Shown: positions 1 to 12,715, numbered from the stretch's first letter. The stretch is DNA of 64,000 nucleotides from Escallonia rubra (GCA_033065855.1 JAVXUO010002260.1:124001-188000), one strand, 5' to 3'. Numbers and translations: made by a program. The notes: generated by a model from the sequence alone, not told the origin.

Positions 1-1296
1 TTCAGGTGCTCGACCCGTTTTCAAAGATTTTGATACTGCCTGACAGTACCTGTATCAACACAAACTGCTAAGAAAACCAGAGACTCCCAAATGAAGTAAT
101 GAAAAAACAATTATTGTGTACATACTTCAATGAATCTGATAGTCTTCCCACTTCAGCCAGCATGTGTGCATATACAAGTTTATATGGTTGAAATGGTAGC
201 AGGGTAAACTGAGAGTTCCCAAGCACCTTTGAGTACTCATATATCTCTGTTCTCTGTCCAAAAGCACAAAATGTCCTTACATCTCACCATTAATTAAAAC
301 TACACTGTGCATATACATATTTCTCTACAAAGATAAACCAATTCTTTTTGTTTTCTTTTCCTTTAACAAAGATTAGATTTAACCTTTGAGATAAGAAGGC
401 AAATATTAGATAGTTGAGATTTTTCCTTATGTGCATTTTTGGATCCTTTCTTGTAACGCTCTGAGCTGCATAGAAGAGTAGAGAAAAATTTCCCCCAACC
501 CCCCATTAAGTGACAACAAATCGTCCCGAGCTCGTCGGTGGCACTTCTAGCAAAGTGCTGCTGCTACTTCGATCGTCAATAAATTACCACCAAACATGTA
601 TAATTATTTTTAGCTACATATTTTGGTCGGCGAAAATGGGGTTTGGAAGAAATTACTTTTTAGGACTTAATAACTTTGAAGAGCTTCACCGCATAACATA
701 TCAAGTTAGCCGTGTAAAAGAAATTAAAGAGGTTTGCATGATACCAAGTATGCATGTGAGTAGGTAGCAATCCAGTCGCACCTGAATAGCCTCCGGGCTA
801 GCATATGTTCGAGGGAACTTCCAGTGATCTGCCCCAACAAGACACAATCTTGCGCTATCCGAATATGGTTCGAAGTTCGCTTCAGCAACTAAGTAGCATA
901 TGTGTGCGGCGATAATCTTAAGACATAAATTTCAACAAGCAAGAAAGCCAAATGTCAGGACTAAAAACAAGCGTTAAATCAAAAAGTGCATCCAAAGAAA
1001 TATGAGGTCCAGAACATACTTCACTTCTTTCTTTCCACAGGCAGTCTCCCAGATGAATAAGCACAAGTTCATCATCTTTTGTCCTATTTGCAGTTATCAC
1101 AGCCAAATTCTCTTCCCAGTCGTCAAGCATACAATTAGTACCAAGCTGAAGGCAGGAGCAAAACAAATGCTGAGCTAAACATTTTTTTATCCTAGCCATA
1201 AATTTAAATTGCATAACAAACACATAAAAAAGACCTGATAGTGCACAATTGCTCTACGCTGCAGAGGGTTTAAAACAAACACAAAAGAGAGACCCG

Positions 1297-1328
<32 letters not shown>

Positions 1329-4300
1329 GTATATGAACGTACCTGCGCAGGCTGTTGAGACATATTTACAGCATTAGGAATGCCACTATCAGCTGTGCTT
1401 TCTGCAGCAAACACAGCCGCTGGTTGACCAGCAATAAGTAGGCATAATGTCCGCAAAGGCGATCCTGCTACTAACTGGCGAAGTGCCATTTGCTTGACAG
1501 TCTCAATGTAGAACTGTATTAAAAATGGCCACCACCACATACAAGAAAAGAACAAACAAATAGTAAGATTCGTGAAGCTGTACTCTTCCTCAGGCATATG
1601 CCTATAATCAAACTGCAAACCCCGGCGAGGAATAAGATGAAAAATACAAGAAGCCTACCTGATCACCAAGTTGGGAAGCAAGAAGAAGTGCGTACCCCCA
1701 CAACTGACCCTCCTGTGCACGATGTAGAGCCTCTTTCTTTCTACCTGAGACCAAAAGTGTTTGTACCTCAGCAGCACTAGCCTGACAATTTATAGCAATA
1801 GCTATTAGAAGATCGAAACAGATTCCGTTCTAAAACTTTGGAGAGTGAATCACAAAATACCAGCATCTCTCCTTCAGAAGGCAATTTTTGCAAGCAGTGA
1901 GTAAGAGCACCATACTCGTTAAATTGTGTGCCATTCCTCTTGGCAGATGCAAAAAGTCTAGCAACAGCTGATTCGGGAGTATCACTTTCCTATTAGAAGT
2001 AACAAAAAACACAATCAAAACCAGATTAGTCCAGTCTATAAACTATGATGACTTCGCCCATACCAATGGCAAAATATGCAGATCTATAGTGGAGAATATC
2101 CTGTAAATGACAATGACTTGATACCCCTGAAACTAATTTTAAAAAATATGGGTGCTAGTCTTTGCTATTGGAACACCTCCACCACAACGGTCTAATCCCA
2201 AAATATCCGCACTGATCAGCAATTTTACTTTTCTTAACACACGAATTGGTTAGCATGTCCACTCAACTCGTTTGAAGCACCCACTTAAAGTGGGATCATA
2301 ACCAGAAAGTTTCGTACTCAATCATAAATACCACTTACCATATAAACCTGATGATACATGTCAAAGCAGACATGATTATGCACACTTCTGAATGCAAACC
2401 TATCTCATCTGTGCTTGACATGCTTACTTTAAAGATTCGTAAGGTCACACATAATATAGGTCGGACACAACACATGGACACTTGCACAGCAGATGGATTG
2501 CAGCTATCACAGCAAGAAAGTTATCTTATACAGTTATACTTCAAGAGCTAGCCATTCAGATCGCAACTCACAAGACTTAAAAACCTCTCCCAGGTAAGCT
2601 TCACTGCCTCTGCAGAGGACTAGAAATATTATATGAATAGAGGTACTGCATCCGATATACTAGCTTCATTCTTTTCCAAAAAATAAGGCGCCCAACTCCG
2701 TAACACCCACTACCGACATTGGCATAACCCAAAAGATAGCAAAGACAAAGCAGCATGTCAAAATAGCCTTGACCATTGGAGAATGCAACAAGGAATGATC
2801 CCCACACTCTCATTCGTTAGCCACGCGAAGCCTATTTAGAGCTTCTAATCTGGAGTTTTTTTTTTTAAAAGATCTACTAGACCTTTATCTGCTGACGGAG
2901 AATCTTGAAAAGCTTCATATGCCTCTTCGTGGTAGGCTCGTGTTCTAGATCTGACATGGAGAGGTGGCCGTCAGGTTTGTAATCTATGGCTAGAGATGAA
3001 CTGGTTTCATGGTGTGGTGTCGCCAGTGAGGATGAATTCACCCAATATGAAAATGGAAACAGCAATCTCTCGCTCTCCATCTCTCACTACCTGGTCTGTT
3101 TCATCTAGCTCTTGAATTTACCAGTGAAAGGACGGTGGTTGGGCTTTATTAGATGAGGGCTCCATTCGTCTCATGAGTTAGTAAGCAAAGGATATATATG
3201 GAACTTCAGGAAGGTTTTCAGCTTAAAAACAATCTTGATCACTTATTCTGGGACGGATGGTGTATTCTAAATGCAACTGAGTAATTTCCTATAAGATCAA
3301 TGCATGAAGAGCAGTTTTTCTTAAGAATTAATAGATTGACCCACCAGAAAATTTCTTTCCAATATCTTTTTGGGTGATGATATCCTAGGTTATGGCTTAT
3401 AAGCGCTATTAGAATCAAAAGTCAATGAAATTTTCAGAGACAGATGAAACTACAATATCTTTGTCATACTGTATAACGCGGCAGCTAATTCACCTGAACC
3501 ATGAATGAACTCTGACCTAAAAACCACTGTAAATATTAGCAGACCTAAAACAAAGATTCGTTAGAGGAAGCAAGATAATATAAAAGGCACGGGATAGGCC
3601 AGCGCGTAGTTTCAAAAAGTTTGGACACAAAAAAAGCAATGCATCAAAATAAATGCCATTTCACAAAGCAATTCAATCCAAATTACAATCATTGTGTTCT
3701 ACAACATTCTCAGTGCCCATAACAGAATTGCAATTAAAGAGTATAATGCAAGTCATTTACCTTTAATGCAGCGTCAGAGCCAAAAGGAGAGCGAAATTTT
3801 CCATAATGCTGAAAAGCTATTTTGAGTAATGAGAAGAGCAAACACAAAATTTCTCCTTTCCTGTAATCCATATCAGGAGATTCACGTTGTACAATCCTCT
3901 CGTCAATCCATTTGTTTACCTCTTTAATACCAACATTCCCACCGGTCAAAGGACCAGGAAAGGACTGCCGACATAGAGTGCGAAAGTAATCACAGACGCC
4001 TGCCCCTGCGCTTGAAGCGTCGGTTCCAGTATTAACAACTTCCGTCAAGTTGAGAACAGATATTGAGCCTCCCACCGCATCCTTCACATTAGAATCACAA
4101 ACATTATCACCAGTCCATTAGATTCAAGCAATTAACTAAAAAGATTGGATACTCATGCACTAACCTGGCTTCCGTACGATGATGATGTGGGAGTCGTATC
4201 ATCTTTCATCACAATGAGTTTTCCACCAAACCCAAAAGCAACCAAAGCATGCGGAGGACGGCCAGCCGAGGACCTTCCTGCTGCAGGAGCATAGGGAAAT

Positions 4301-6081
4301 TGATGGTCGCCTTGAAATGGTTGTTGGGTATAGCTAAAGGAATTCTGGTTTGGATAGTAATTATTTGAGAAATGTGTGTGATTATTCTGTTGCTTGTTAT
4401 GTTGCTGACTGAAATCTTCCCCCGGAACAAATGCTTGTGACACAGAACTAGCTGGAAATGTGTTATGACCCTGCCTTGCATTCTCAGAAAACGGAACTGT
4501 TCCTCCATAATTATGTGGCTGTTGTTGATTGACATGGTTGACTGCAGAAAAATTGGAGCTATGATTTAGCTGTCCGGTTCCACCATATTCTGAGTTAGCC
4601 ATGCTCGAAGAATCAGTATTAGGTTGCCACGTATTGACCTGCTGATTATAATTATTCGGAGTCCCAGCCCAGCCATTATTTTGCTGTTGGCTACTAAGGC
4701 CTCCAGATCCATAACTACTAACCTGTCCATAATCAGTGTGAGATTTTTTATGATTGTCCTCATAAGTACTACTTGATGCAATTGGGTTCAACTGATCCCA
4801 AGATTGAACACTAGATTGATATGTATCCAAAGACCGCCAATCTTGGATATTTGTGTCAAAATACCACCCAGGGTATTGAGGATCGAAGATCATATTTGAT
4901 GGGTACCCGTTGTTCCCTTGTGGAACCTGATTCCAATTCGACACATTCTCAGTACTGTGACTTGCTTGTGAATCCTGATTCCAATTCGGCACACTCTCAG
5001 AGGTGTAACTCGCTCGCGATACCTGATTCCTGTTAGAGATGCTCTCAATCGTGCTACTCTCAGCTAAAGTCCCTTGCGGAACCTGATTCCAATTCGCCAC
5101 ACTCTCAGTAGTGTAACTTGCTTGAGAAGCCGGATTCCATTTCAGCATACTCTCAGTGGTGTAACTCGTTTGTGATACCGGATTCCAGTTAGAGACGCTC
5201 TCGATCGTGCCACTCTCAGCTACAGTCCCCACAACAGAGTTAGCAGTTTGCTGCAGGTAAGAAACCTCAGATTTCATGTCGGAAACCGCCCAATCAGCTG
5301 CAGAGTTGGAGTCAGAGGTTCCCTGTGCAGTTGCAGCCGCATCATAACCGTCAACTTGATACCATTGTCCTGTCGCCGCGTCAAATTTCCAACCGGGATA
5401 CTGATTCTCCCAGTACTCACTGCTATTTAGATTCTGCCCATCCATACTCTGTTCTGTAGTTGCAGGTTGCACGTAATTACTAGCATTTTCCAAATAAGCA
5501 GAATTCTGTATTTCACTGCCGGAGACAATCTTCGACTCATTACTCGCATTATTCCCGATAATCGAAAAAGGATCAGCATCACTCTCTCCAAATTCCGTCA
5601 AAAAATCTGAGTACGATCCAAACCCATTATTATTATTCTGCGCCAAATCAGTACTAAACGCGCTCCATTGCACCTCCTTAACGCCTGTGCTCCCAGATCC
5701 ACTACTCTTACTCGCCGTCTCTGTCCCTATCCCACCATCATTAGACTCGATCACACTGTCAACCCCAACTGAATTCGACGGCACTAATGAGCTACTCTCC
5801 TCCGAACACACATCACTCAATGCACCTTTACCATCCCCATCATACCCTTCCACTTGATCTACAATCCCACTAACGCTGCCGCCCGAATCCTTGAATCCAG
5901 TCCCGCCCTCGCCGATACTCAAATTCGCAAACGCCTTGGCCTCGTCCGAATCCGTATCTGCCGAATTGTGCTCCGCCGCTGATGAGGAGGCGACGTTGTA
6001 ATCGTCATCATCGTCATTGACCAATTTGTCGAAGAAATCCTCGTCAGTATCCTCCACCTGAAATGGAGGATTCGAAGCCAT
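1..6081 (-). CDS. SEC16: SEC16 (MAG5-like) COPII coat assembly protein, 3' end outside window
   Basis: Scaffold at ER exit sites that organises COPII vesicle formation. Nine coding exons (minus): 6081-4165, 4081-3761, 1989-1861, 1781-1659, 1513-1343, 1145-1020, 916-782, 253-126 and 49-1. All introns are GT/AG and phases agree, giving 1033 residues before the window edge. Exon 1 (639 aa) holds the acidic N-terminus (EDTDEDFFDKLV), two YPGW-x-FD segments (WKFD and WYFD), a tandem NWN-rich repeat and a Q/N-rich stretch, then the start of the central conserved domain (HALVAFGFGGKLIVMKDD). Exons 2-9 encode the ACE1/Sec16 helical region, with near-verbatim plant SEC16 blocks such as GGNVGIKEVNKWIDER, SPLRTLCLLIAGQP, MLDDWEENLAVITANRTKDD and SLKTGRAPE. 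The ATG at 6081 is the first Met and opens the conserved acidic motif. The C-terminal Sec23-binding part lies off the left edge. The 1771-bp intron at 1990-3760 holds no coding block I recognise. Confidence 0.96.
1297..1324. repeat. (CA)n microsatellite in SEC16 intron 5
   Basis: About fourteen CA/AC units lie just inside the donor side of the intron at 1146-1342. It should be length-polymorphic. Confidence 0.85.
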
Positions 6082-6089
6082 CTAAACCC

Positions 6090-6230
6090 AAACCCTAACC
6101 CTACCTATTCCCTCGATCCAATCCAATTCAGCACTCAAATTCCCAAAAAGCCAACCCGAAACGTCGAAATTGCAGCTAGCGAGGTCACAAACGGTCGAGA
6201 TCCAAACAGGACCTAACCGCAAAACCCTAA
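6090..6230 (-). promoter_or_regulatory. Telo-box motifs in SEC16 leader
   Basis: Two AAACCCTAA motifs lie at 6090-6098 and 6222-6230, just upstream of the SEC16 ATG. Telo-boxes are known from promoters and leaders of highly expressed plant housekeeping genes. Whether this stretch is promoter, leader or a 5'UTR intron cannot be decided from sequence. Confidence 0.5.
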
Positions 6231-6439
6231 ATTGAAGAAGGCAATAGTGCAAAACATGCAAGATCTAGGTTTTTACAAAACTCGGACCATAAATCAAGCA
6301 AAAATTACCTAAGAATCCGGAAATTGTCGGTTGAATTTAATGCATCAGAGACCAGAGATTGAAGTAATAATCGATTAACTTACAGATCAAGACGGCAAAT
6401 CGTAGGAGAATCGGGACTACATATATGTAACATATATTT

Positions 6440-6491
6440 AGAGAGAGAGAGAGAGAGAGGAGGGAGAGTGTGTGTGGGTGTGTGTGTCTGT
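6440..6491. repeat. Compound (GA)n/(GT)n microsatellite in SEC16 upstream region
   Basis: A run of about ten GA units at 6440-6459 is followed by GT-rich sequence to 6491. Read on the SEC16 strand this is CT/CA-rich, as often seen in plant leaders and core promoters. Confidence 0.8.
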
Positions 6492-6699
6492 GAGCAAAGA
6501 CAAGCCCTCGATTTCGCACCAGAGGTCTCAACACCCCACCAAAGTTTTTTCTTTTCCCTCCTCCTCTCTCTCTCACCGCAATAAGAAATTGTCGCTAAAG
6601 TTCGTTAGTGGCACTACGTTAGCAATTGCTCACGCCGCTTCCAAAGTACAAATGAAGCGTGCAGAACGCATGCTTTGACACTAGGGCGAGTCTCAGTGA

Positions 6700-8700
6700 C
6701 TATCGACCGGTCATATTAATGTTCTCTCTAGCATAGCGTTAAAGTATTGTTTTTTTCTGTTATAATTATACATTTATTGAAGACAATTTTGTAAATTTGA
6801 GTGACGGTATAACTTACGATGCACAGTATACAAAATCTCAATTAAATGTCGTAAAGAATATTTCAGTGGTTGTTAAGTCAGAGAAATGATTTCCTTTGTA
6901 ATAATTAGACAAAAAACGGGTTGTTTAAGTCATGAAAAATATTCCAATATGGTAGCTCCAAGAACATAATAATTTAAATAATTTTGGAGAGGACAGGGTA
7001 CCACGAATAATTTTATAAAATGGCACGGATGCCAGTAATGACTTAGTTCAAACTATACGTCTAGAGCCACACTGTATATAACTTTTCATATCATAATAAT
7101 ACGTTAGAATTGCCCAAGTAGCTATTGCTACAAATGATAAATTAATTTTTTTTATTAAATTATAACTGAAACCACACTTAACCGTCACTAAAGAGAAAAC
7201 AAATCGATGATGCATCTTTTGATAAATATGGTGTCGATTTAATAATTTTTTTTTTTTTTTGGGATAGAATATTAAAAATGTATACCAGCTTCAAGCAGTC
7301 AAGAATTGTGGATTTTGACTAATAGTAACAAAATTTGTCTTTCTTGGATGAAGCTTCCAATTTATTGCCGTCATTCAAGGACTATAAGTATAAAGTACGA
7401 CATCGTTGTGATGAGTCAAGACTTTATATCATAAAAAATTGCAGCCAACAAACAAAAGCACAAACTTTATTTGTTCTTTTATTTTGGCGCCACTCGATCC
7501 TCTTCTAACCCTCCTGTGTAACGAATTTATCTTTACAAGTTTTTAGTTTTATTTTCACAATTATTTTAGCCATGATTAAAAAATTAGTGACAGCGTCAAA
7601 ATGCTGGAAATGAGGTTTAGCAACGGACTTTTGTCGCCGGAAGACCCAAGTCCAGAAGAGCAAATGTCACAATTCGATCTTTTTAGAAGGCGCTGACATA
7701 CCCCGGACGGAATTTCCATTAGAGGGTCAGATGTTCGCAAGTACGCATGTGTTCGGTCTTAGAGAGAGAGAATATCATAAGCTAGCTCGGTTGTTTGGCC
7801 ATACCATAATAGCTAGGCCCGGCAAAATGGCCGAAGCATTGTCCGCCTACCTGCTTCGGCCATTCTTGGATTGGTCGGTCTTCCTTTTGGTGCGACATGA
7901 GGTTATTACATTCCCATGAAGTTTACTTGAACATATTGGAGCAAAAAAGTGTTAGCTTGCATACTTACTGCCAAAGCGTATATACAGGAACTTATTGTCT
8001 ATACCAGAGGATTTTAAGATAGCTCGCCTCTCCAACCATATTATGAAACCGAAAATCATATTTATTGCTATCAAAAGGAAACTGTTTGCAATAGCACTGC
8101 ATGCATACTTATTACTTAGTTAGACATCTTTTTTCTTTCCTTGTCTGTTGACGCTTCCAAAGCTCGATATATTATCCTTGTTATGTGAAATAAGTCACTG
8201 TTAGAACCGTTAAGACTAACGAGGATCATCCAAATCGTCACGATTCAACAGCTGTCTGTTTTCTTTTTAAAAGTTTGTGATTAAATAAATCAACACAATC
8301 TCTTCATGCTCATAAGGAAAATCACTACTTATTTCACGAGCGAGAACGTCTGCACAGTAATCACAACGCCACTTCCGCTTCCCAAAATAAACTTTGCAAC
8401 CCGCCCCTCATTATCCACAATCATTATAAATACGAATATGACAAAGTTAAAACCAAGTATTAGAGTATCCATATACTTCACAAAGTTACTACATAAACAA
8501 TTGTCTGCTAGAAAGTGTGTTATAAAGGTCAACTGGCCCTGTTGGCTTGCAGCATAAGCGGAATACACAAATTAGTTTCAATTGATTATTCTGTAACACA
8601 TGGACAGCGTGCTCCAACTATAAAACACAAAGACTGTCCATGTGACAATCACAAGCATCCATTTTATCGTTTACGTGATTTTTCTCAAATCTTGCATGGT
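6700..8700. other. Intergenic, no gene seen
   Basis: AT-rich DNA upstream of SEC16. Reading frames are short and show no family motifs. The only structure noted is a short perfect hairpin at 7827-7863. Confidence 0.6.
7827..7863. repeat. 12-bp perfect inverted repeat (hairpin)
   Basis: Arms atggccgaagca (7827-7838) and tgcttcggccat (7852-7863) are perfectly complementary around a 13-base loop. No T-run follows, and nothing suggests a plant miRNA precursor. Confidence 0.7.
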
Positions 8701-8716
8701 CCACCAAAAAGTGACA

Positions 8717-8726
8717 ATATATATAT

Positions 8727-8776
<50 letters not shown>
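8717..8776. repeat. (TA)n-(GA)n compound microsatellite
   Basis: A TA run at 8717-8729 passes into about 22 GA units to 8776, directly before the foldback repeat. Confidence 0.9.
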
Positions 8777-8778
<2 letters not shown>

Positions 8779-8885
8779 GAACCATTGCCCGCGCGGGCAA
8801 ATTGAGTTAAGTTGCCAGCACGATCTGACCGTCCACGAACAATCTGTGGACGGTCCAGATATACATTTTTTTTACACATTTTTTT

Positions 8886-9066
8886 CGTCGTCCGCTATAT
8901 AATGTAGCGGACGGTACTGTTGACAATAATACCGTCTGATACATAATCTAGCGGACGACAAAAGTACCGTCCGATACATAATCTAGCAGACGACAAAAGT
9001 ACTGTCCGCTACATTATGTATATTATTGTCAACAATACCGTCTGTTATATTATGTAACGGACGACG
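8886..9066. repeat. Foldback repeat with internal tandem units
   Basis: The arms 8886-8931 and 9021-9066 are 46-base inverted repeats that match at most positions. Between them are tandem 35-bp units (8931-8965, 8966-9000 and a partial third to 9020), each with its own short gtccg...cggac type inversion. The whole could fold as a branched hairpin. No protein is encoded. It resembles a foldback MITE; no target duplication was recognised. Confidence 0.75.
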
Positions 9067-9099
9067 AGATCCGGCCCGTCCACATCTCGCACGTAGACG

Positions 9100-9102
<3 letters not shown>

Positions 9103-9153
<51 letters not shown>
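9103..9153. repeat. (AT)n microsatellite
   Basis: About 25 uninterrupted AT units immediately downstream of the foldback repeat. Confidence 0.95.
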
Positions 9154-9155
<2 letters not shown>

Positions 9156-10105
9156 CAAATACACGTACAAACGTTTATGAAACAGTAACAAAGTCCACGA
9201 TACATGTACTATAGATGACAATAAATACAAAGTCGGATAACATCACCGTCCGATAAAAATTCGTAAAAAGTTATCGCATAAAAAATAAAATCATTGCCAA
9301 TACTAGAGTATAGGTGACTATATAAATGCTTATATCCAAGGCTATGTTGCATTTTTTTTATTTGTTTATTTTTTGGTTATGAATTTAATTATGCCCTTAT
9401 ATTGTGTGATTGATGTGAGTTGCTTATGAATAAAAGTCACAACCACCACCATATATTCCTTTCACGTGAAGAGGAAGAGAGGATCGATGTTTCTATTATA
9501 ATGTGATTGGCAAAGTCTCTCTGGCTATACCAAGTACCTAGTGGTGACCGGTCTAAAGGCAGGTGGGGGCAATGACCTCCCCCTAAGTTAATTCACTTGT
9601 TTGTTGTAGTAATAAGCCTTGCAGTTGTGGATTGCAGGGGAAATAGTCAAAGCAATGAGCTCAAAATTGTTGAAATTTATGGAACTTCAACAGTAGATTG
9701 TAGTACATAATAGCGTGCAAATGGGTATGTGTTTTGGCGAAGATTGTGCAAACAAAGGTTGTCTCGCATAAACTGTAGGAAGAAAGTATACAGCCGGGTA
9801 AGATAAGTTTTGTCTTGTGTGTGATGTCCAGTATTTGGTGTCACAATTGTTGGGCTGGATATGCAATCCATTGGACTTGTTTCATCTATGTATTTACGGA
9901 TAATTCTGTCAGCACGGGGGGGGGGGAGACAATATATATTTGGATTTCGGTGATATCTTGTATGCCTTCCAAACCCCAAATCCTATTTTCTTAAATTCTT
10001 ACAATTTTAAAATAAAACTTAATAAGTGTTAAATTTGATTGGTTACAAAATAACTTCCAATCCCATAATCTTCCTTCCCCCACTTCATTAATAAGTATCT
10101 CTATT

Positions 10106-10132
10106 CCCGTGCATACCACGGGGTTTAGCTAG
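10106..10132 (+). mobile_element. Helitron 3' terminus (5' end not located)
   Basis: A short hairpin (stem cccgtg/cacggg, 10106-10122) is followed by gtttag and terminal CTAG (10129-10132), then a T. This is the known plant Helitron 3' end: hairpin, short spacer, CTRR, then the T of the A/T target. I could not find a convincing TC start upstream. The DNA at about 9540-10105 is probably element interior and encodes no helicase that I see. Confidence 0.7.
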
Positions 10133-10139
10133 TTTATCC

Positions 10140-11090
10140 TATTCAAAAAGTGAACTCATCCGGAACTTCCTCCCCACCACCACTAGTCTTCCACCCATCA
10201 ATCGTTATTGGCTGTACTTCGACCGACCGTTGCCGATTGCCATATTGCCATTGCCGATCTCCATAGAACCATAGCCAATCACCTCGCCAAATAAACCTAT
10301 TGTTTCAAATCTACTAGTTCTTCACAAATTCGCCATGAGTCTTAGTACCTTTTTCTTTTAAATTTCGTTTAGCTCTAAAAATAATTCATTGAGAAAATTA
10401 CATAGATTTAGTTTGTTCCCATCAAAATTTCATTTAGTTTTGGAATTTCAGGTTCATTGACATGTTAGTGAAGTTACCAGGAGTGATTGTGGTAGGCATG
10501 TTAAAATGGGTGCTTGGATTAAGGAGATTTCAGAGATGGAAAAGATTGATAGCCTATCACAGAGTAACATGCAGTATTACTAATGAATTCAGATCTAGAT
10601 CGTCTGATTGTGACTAGGGTTTTAGATACAGAAGCCATGCTTTAAAACACTAGATACAGCCCGTCCGATTGAAATTGCTGTGAGACGACAACCCAGATCA
10701 AACCACGTCATCGAGGTATTCAGGTCCTCGTAAACCCACTGATGGCTACCTCTCACGCTAAACCCCTTATCTCTCTCTCTCTGTCTCTGTCTCGACCTCT
10801 CGACCTCTGAATCCATCTGTCAGCGACGACGACACTCCACCTCCTCCACCTTTCAGGACGACGTTCTACCTCGTCCACCTTCTGGCGAAATCCCTTTCTC
10901 TCCTCTAAAAAATGAAGAGGCAAAATCGATCCATGGGTCCTGAAACTGATCTACACTTGTCGACGACTCCCTCTCTCTGCATGGGTGCTAAAATCGATCC
11001 ATGGGTTATGACGAATCCCTCTCTCTCTCTCTCTCTCTTTAAACCGAACCATCACCTTCCAGCGAGGACATAGGACAGCACCATCTACAA
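10140..11090. other. Intergenic, CT-rich, no gene recognised
   Basis: Contains CT-rich stretches near 10770 and 11020 and two copies of an atcgatccatggg phrase (near 10928 and 10993). No coding homology was recognised. It may be the 5' part of the broken Gypsy element that follows. Confidence 0.4.
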
Positions 11091-11094
11091 AAAT

Positions 11095-11700
11095 TTTACG
11101 ATCATCCTTCTCCTTTGAGGACTCAAGAGTTCACGCATGGGAGGACATAGTCCGTGATTTTGTCAATCGATGCCAATATAATCCCGATCTAGATATCACC
11201 CGTCACGATTTAGAGACCACCAAGCAAGAGGATAAGATGTATGTGTCTGCCTTCATCATCCGATGGAGAAACAAAGTGGCTCAGATAGTCAACCGCTCTT
11301 AGGAGGAGGAGCGAGTGTACATGGTAAGAAATTTCATTATACTAGTCCGTCATGAGTATATCTTTGGCCACTACCACATCATGTTCAAGGCATGGATATG
11401 TTTTCTCGCTCAAGTTGAGGACACCATCAATAAAGAAGTAATAGCCAAAGATGGGAAGTCAATTGGACGCTGTACTGGTTCGTAGAATCCCCATGCTTAT
11501 TCGAAGGCGTTCACATACAATAAAGTCAACACGATTAGATTTCAAGAAGTGGTTTCATGGAAGCTAACCATCACTAGGTGAAAGTTCACTGATTTCCATG
11601 CTCTTATGGTCAAAGTGTTTTAGCAATTGCTTTGAGGATGTATGATTAGCAAGCTATCAGCTAATCCTACACCGATTGTTATACTAGCAGGGTACAATAT
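11095..11700 (+). mobile_element. Ty3/Gypsy gag fossil
   Basis: The plus-strand translation shows a plant Gypsy retrotransposon gag signature: WEDIVRDFVNRCQYNPD, then a KQEDKMYVSAFIIRWRNK region, as in the retrotrans_gag family. The copy is clearly broken, with several disabling breaks. No LTRs, protease or polymerase were recognised nearby. Boundaries are approximate. It looks old. Confidence 0.7.
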
Positions 11701-12333
11701 ACATACTCGACGGGAATACCACTAGGAATCCAGACACCATACAGATGCCTCATTTTGAGGCACAATATCCAGGATCTCATCGACAAGGATGGGATAAACC
11801 CCCCTACTAGAGTCCGGGTGAAAAAAGAGCCTCTACCAGCACAGCAAGTGAACGTGATTGAGACATCTCTTCAAGCATTAGACTTTATATGTGCAACAGG
11901 GAAAGAGAAATCATGAACCCAATTAGCCAGATCACCCCAGCTTGAGGCAAAAACATGTTAGCTATCAGATCAAGTGTCAAAGGCTATCTCGACGCTGAGT
12001 ATGATTGCAAGCCAAAATCTCTACTTGATACCATTTCTAATGATTTTTCCTTGTACATTTCCATATTTCAAAATCCTTGTTTTATAGACTTTTTCTTTTG
12101 ATTGATAATATGATCCTCGATTTTGCTTGCCCATTGATTGTCAATTTTAGTTTTGATGAGTTAACCAATAAAGAAATTATGAGTCATGACAGACGGACTT
12201 ACAAATTGAAAAAGAAAATTTAAAGAAAAAACCCTCAAAAGAGTGTAAACAAAAATTCGACAAAAATGGAACTTAAAGTAAAACCAAAGACCACACACCC
12301 AAAAACAAAGAAAACTTCTTGCAATAAAGACAA
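11700..12333. other. Degenerate sequence after the gag fossil
   Basis: No intact frame. The first few hundred bases may continue the Gypsy fossil; the rest is AT-rich and unassigned. Confidence 0.35.
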
Positions 12334-12715
12334 GGCCCTGTTTGACACAGCTATTTTTTTTTTTTTCAGTTTTGGAAATTGGGAAAAAAATTACGTTTGA
12401 TAACCATTTTTTTTTCTTCTTCAGTTAAAAAAACTAGTTTTTAAAAACTGAAGAAGAAAAAAAAACTCTAAAAATGAGTTTTTTTTTTTAGACCACCACC
12501 CTCCCACTGCCAGCGACCACCACCGGAGGTTGCCGGCGGCCAACTCCGGCCACCACAGCCGGCAGCCACTGCCACGCCCCACCGCAAACCAGGAAAAAAA
12601 AAACAACTGGGTTATCAAACACCCACTTGTTTTTTGTAAAAAAAAAAAAATTTAAGCTGCTCTTTAATTTTTTTTTTTTTTTGAAACTAAAAAAAAATAG
12701 TTGTCAAGCAGAACC
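12334..12715. mobile_element. Non-autonomous TIR element, GC-rich core (copy A)
   Basis: Begins ggccctgtttgacacagcta and ends with a degenerate inverted version near 12715. Long T/A runs surround a core of CCACC/GCCGG-type sequence (12493-12590). A palindrome centred on actagt lies at about 12415-12456. The same design occurs at 36605-37108 in the opposite orientation. No transposase is encoded. The superfamily is unknown; hAT-like or Harbinger-like are possible. Confidence 0.6.

Noticed and set aside
2877-3080. Minus-strand 67-codon frame inside the large SEC16 intron
   Set aside because: Exons 2 and 3 join in phase with continuous SEC16 homology, so no extra exon is needed; the frame has no family motif.
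9677-9979. 100-codon minus-strand frame near the Helitron end
   Set aside because: No helicase or RPA motif recognised; kept only as possible element interior.
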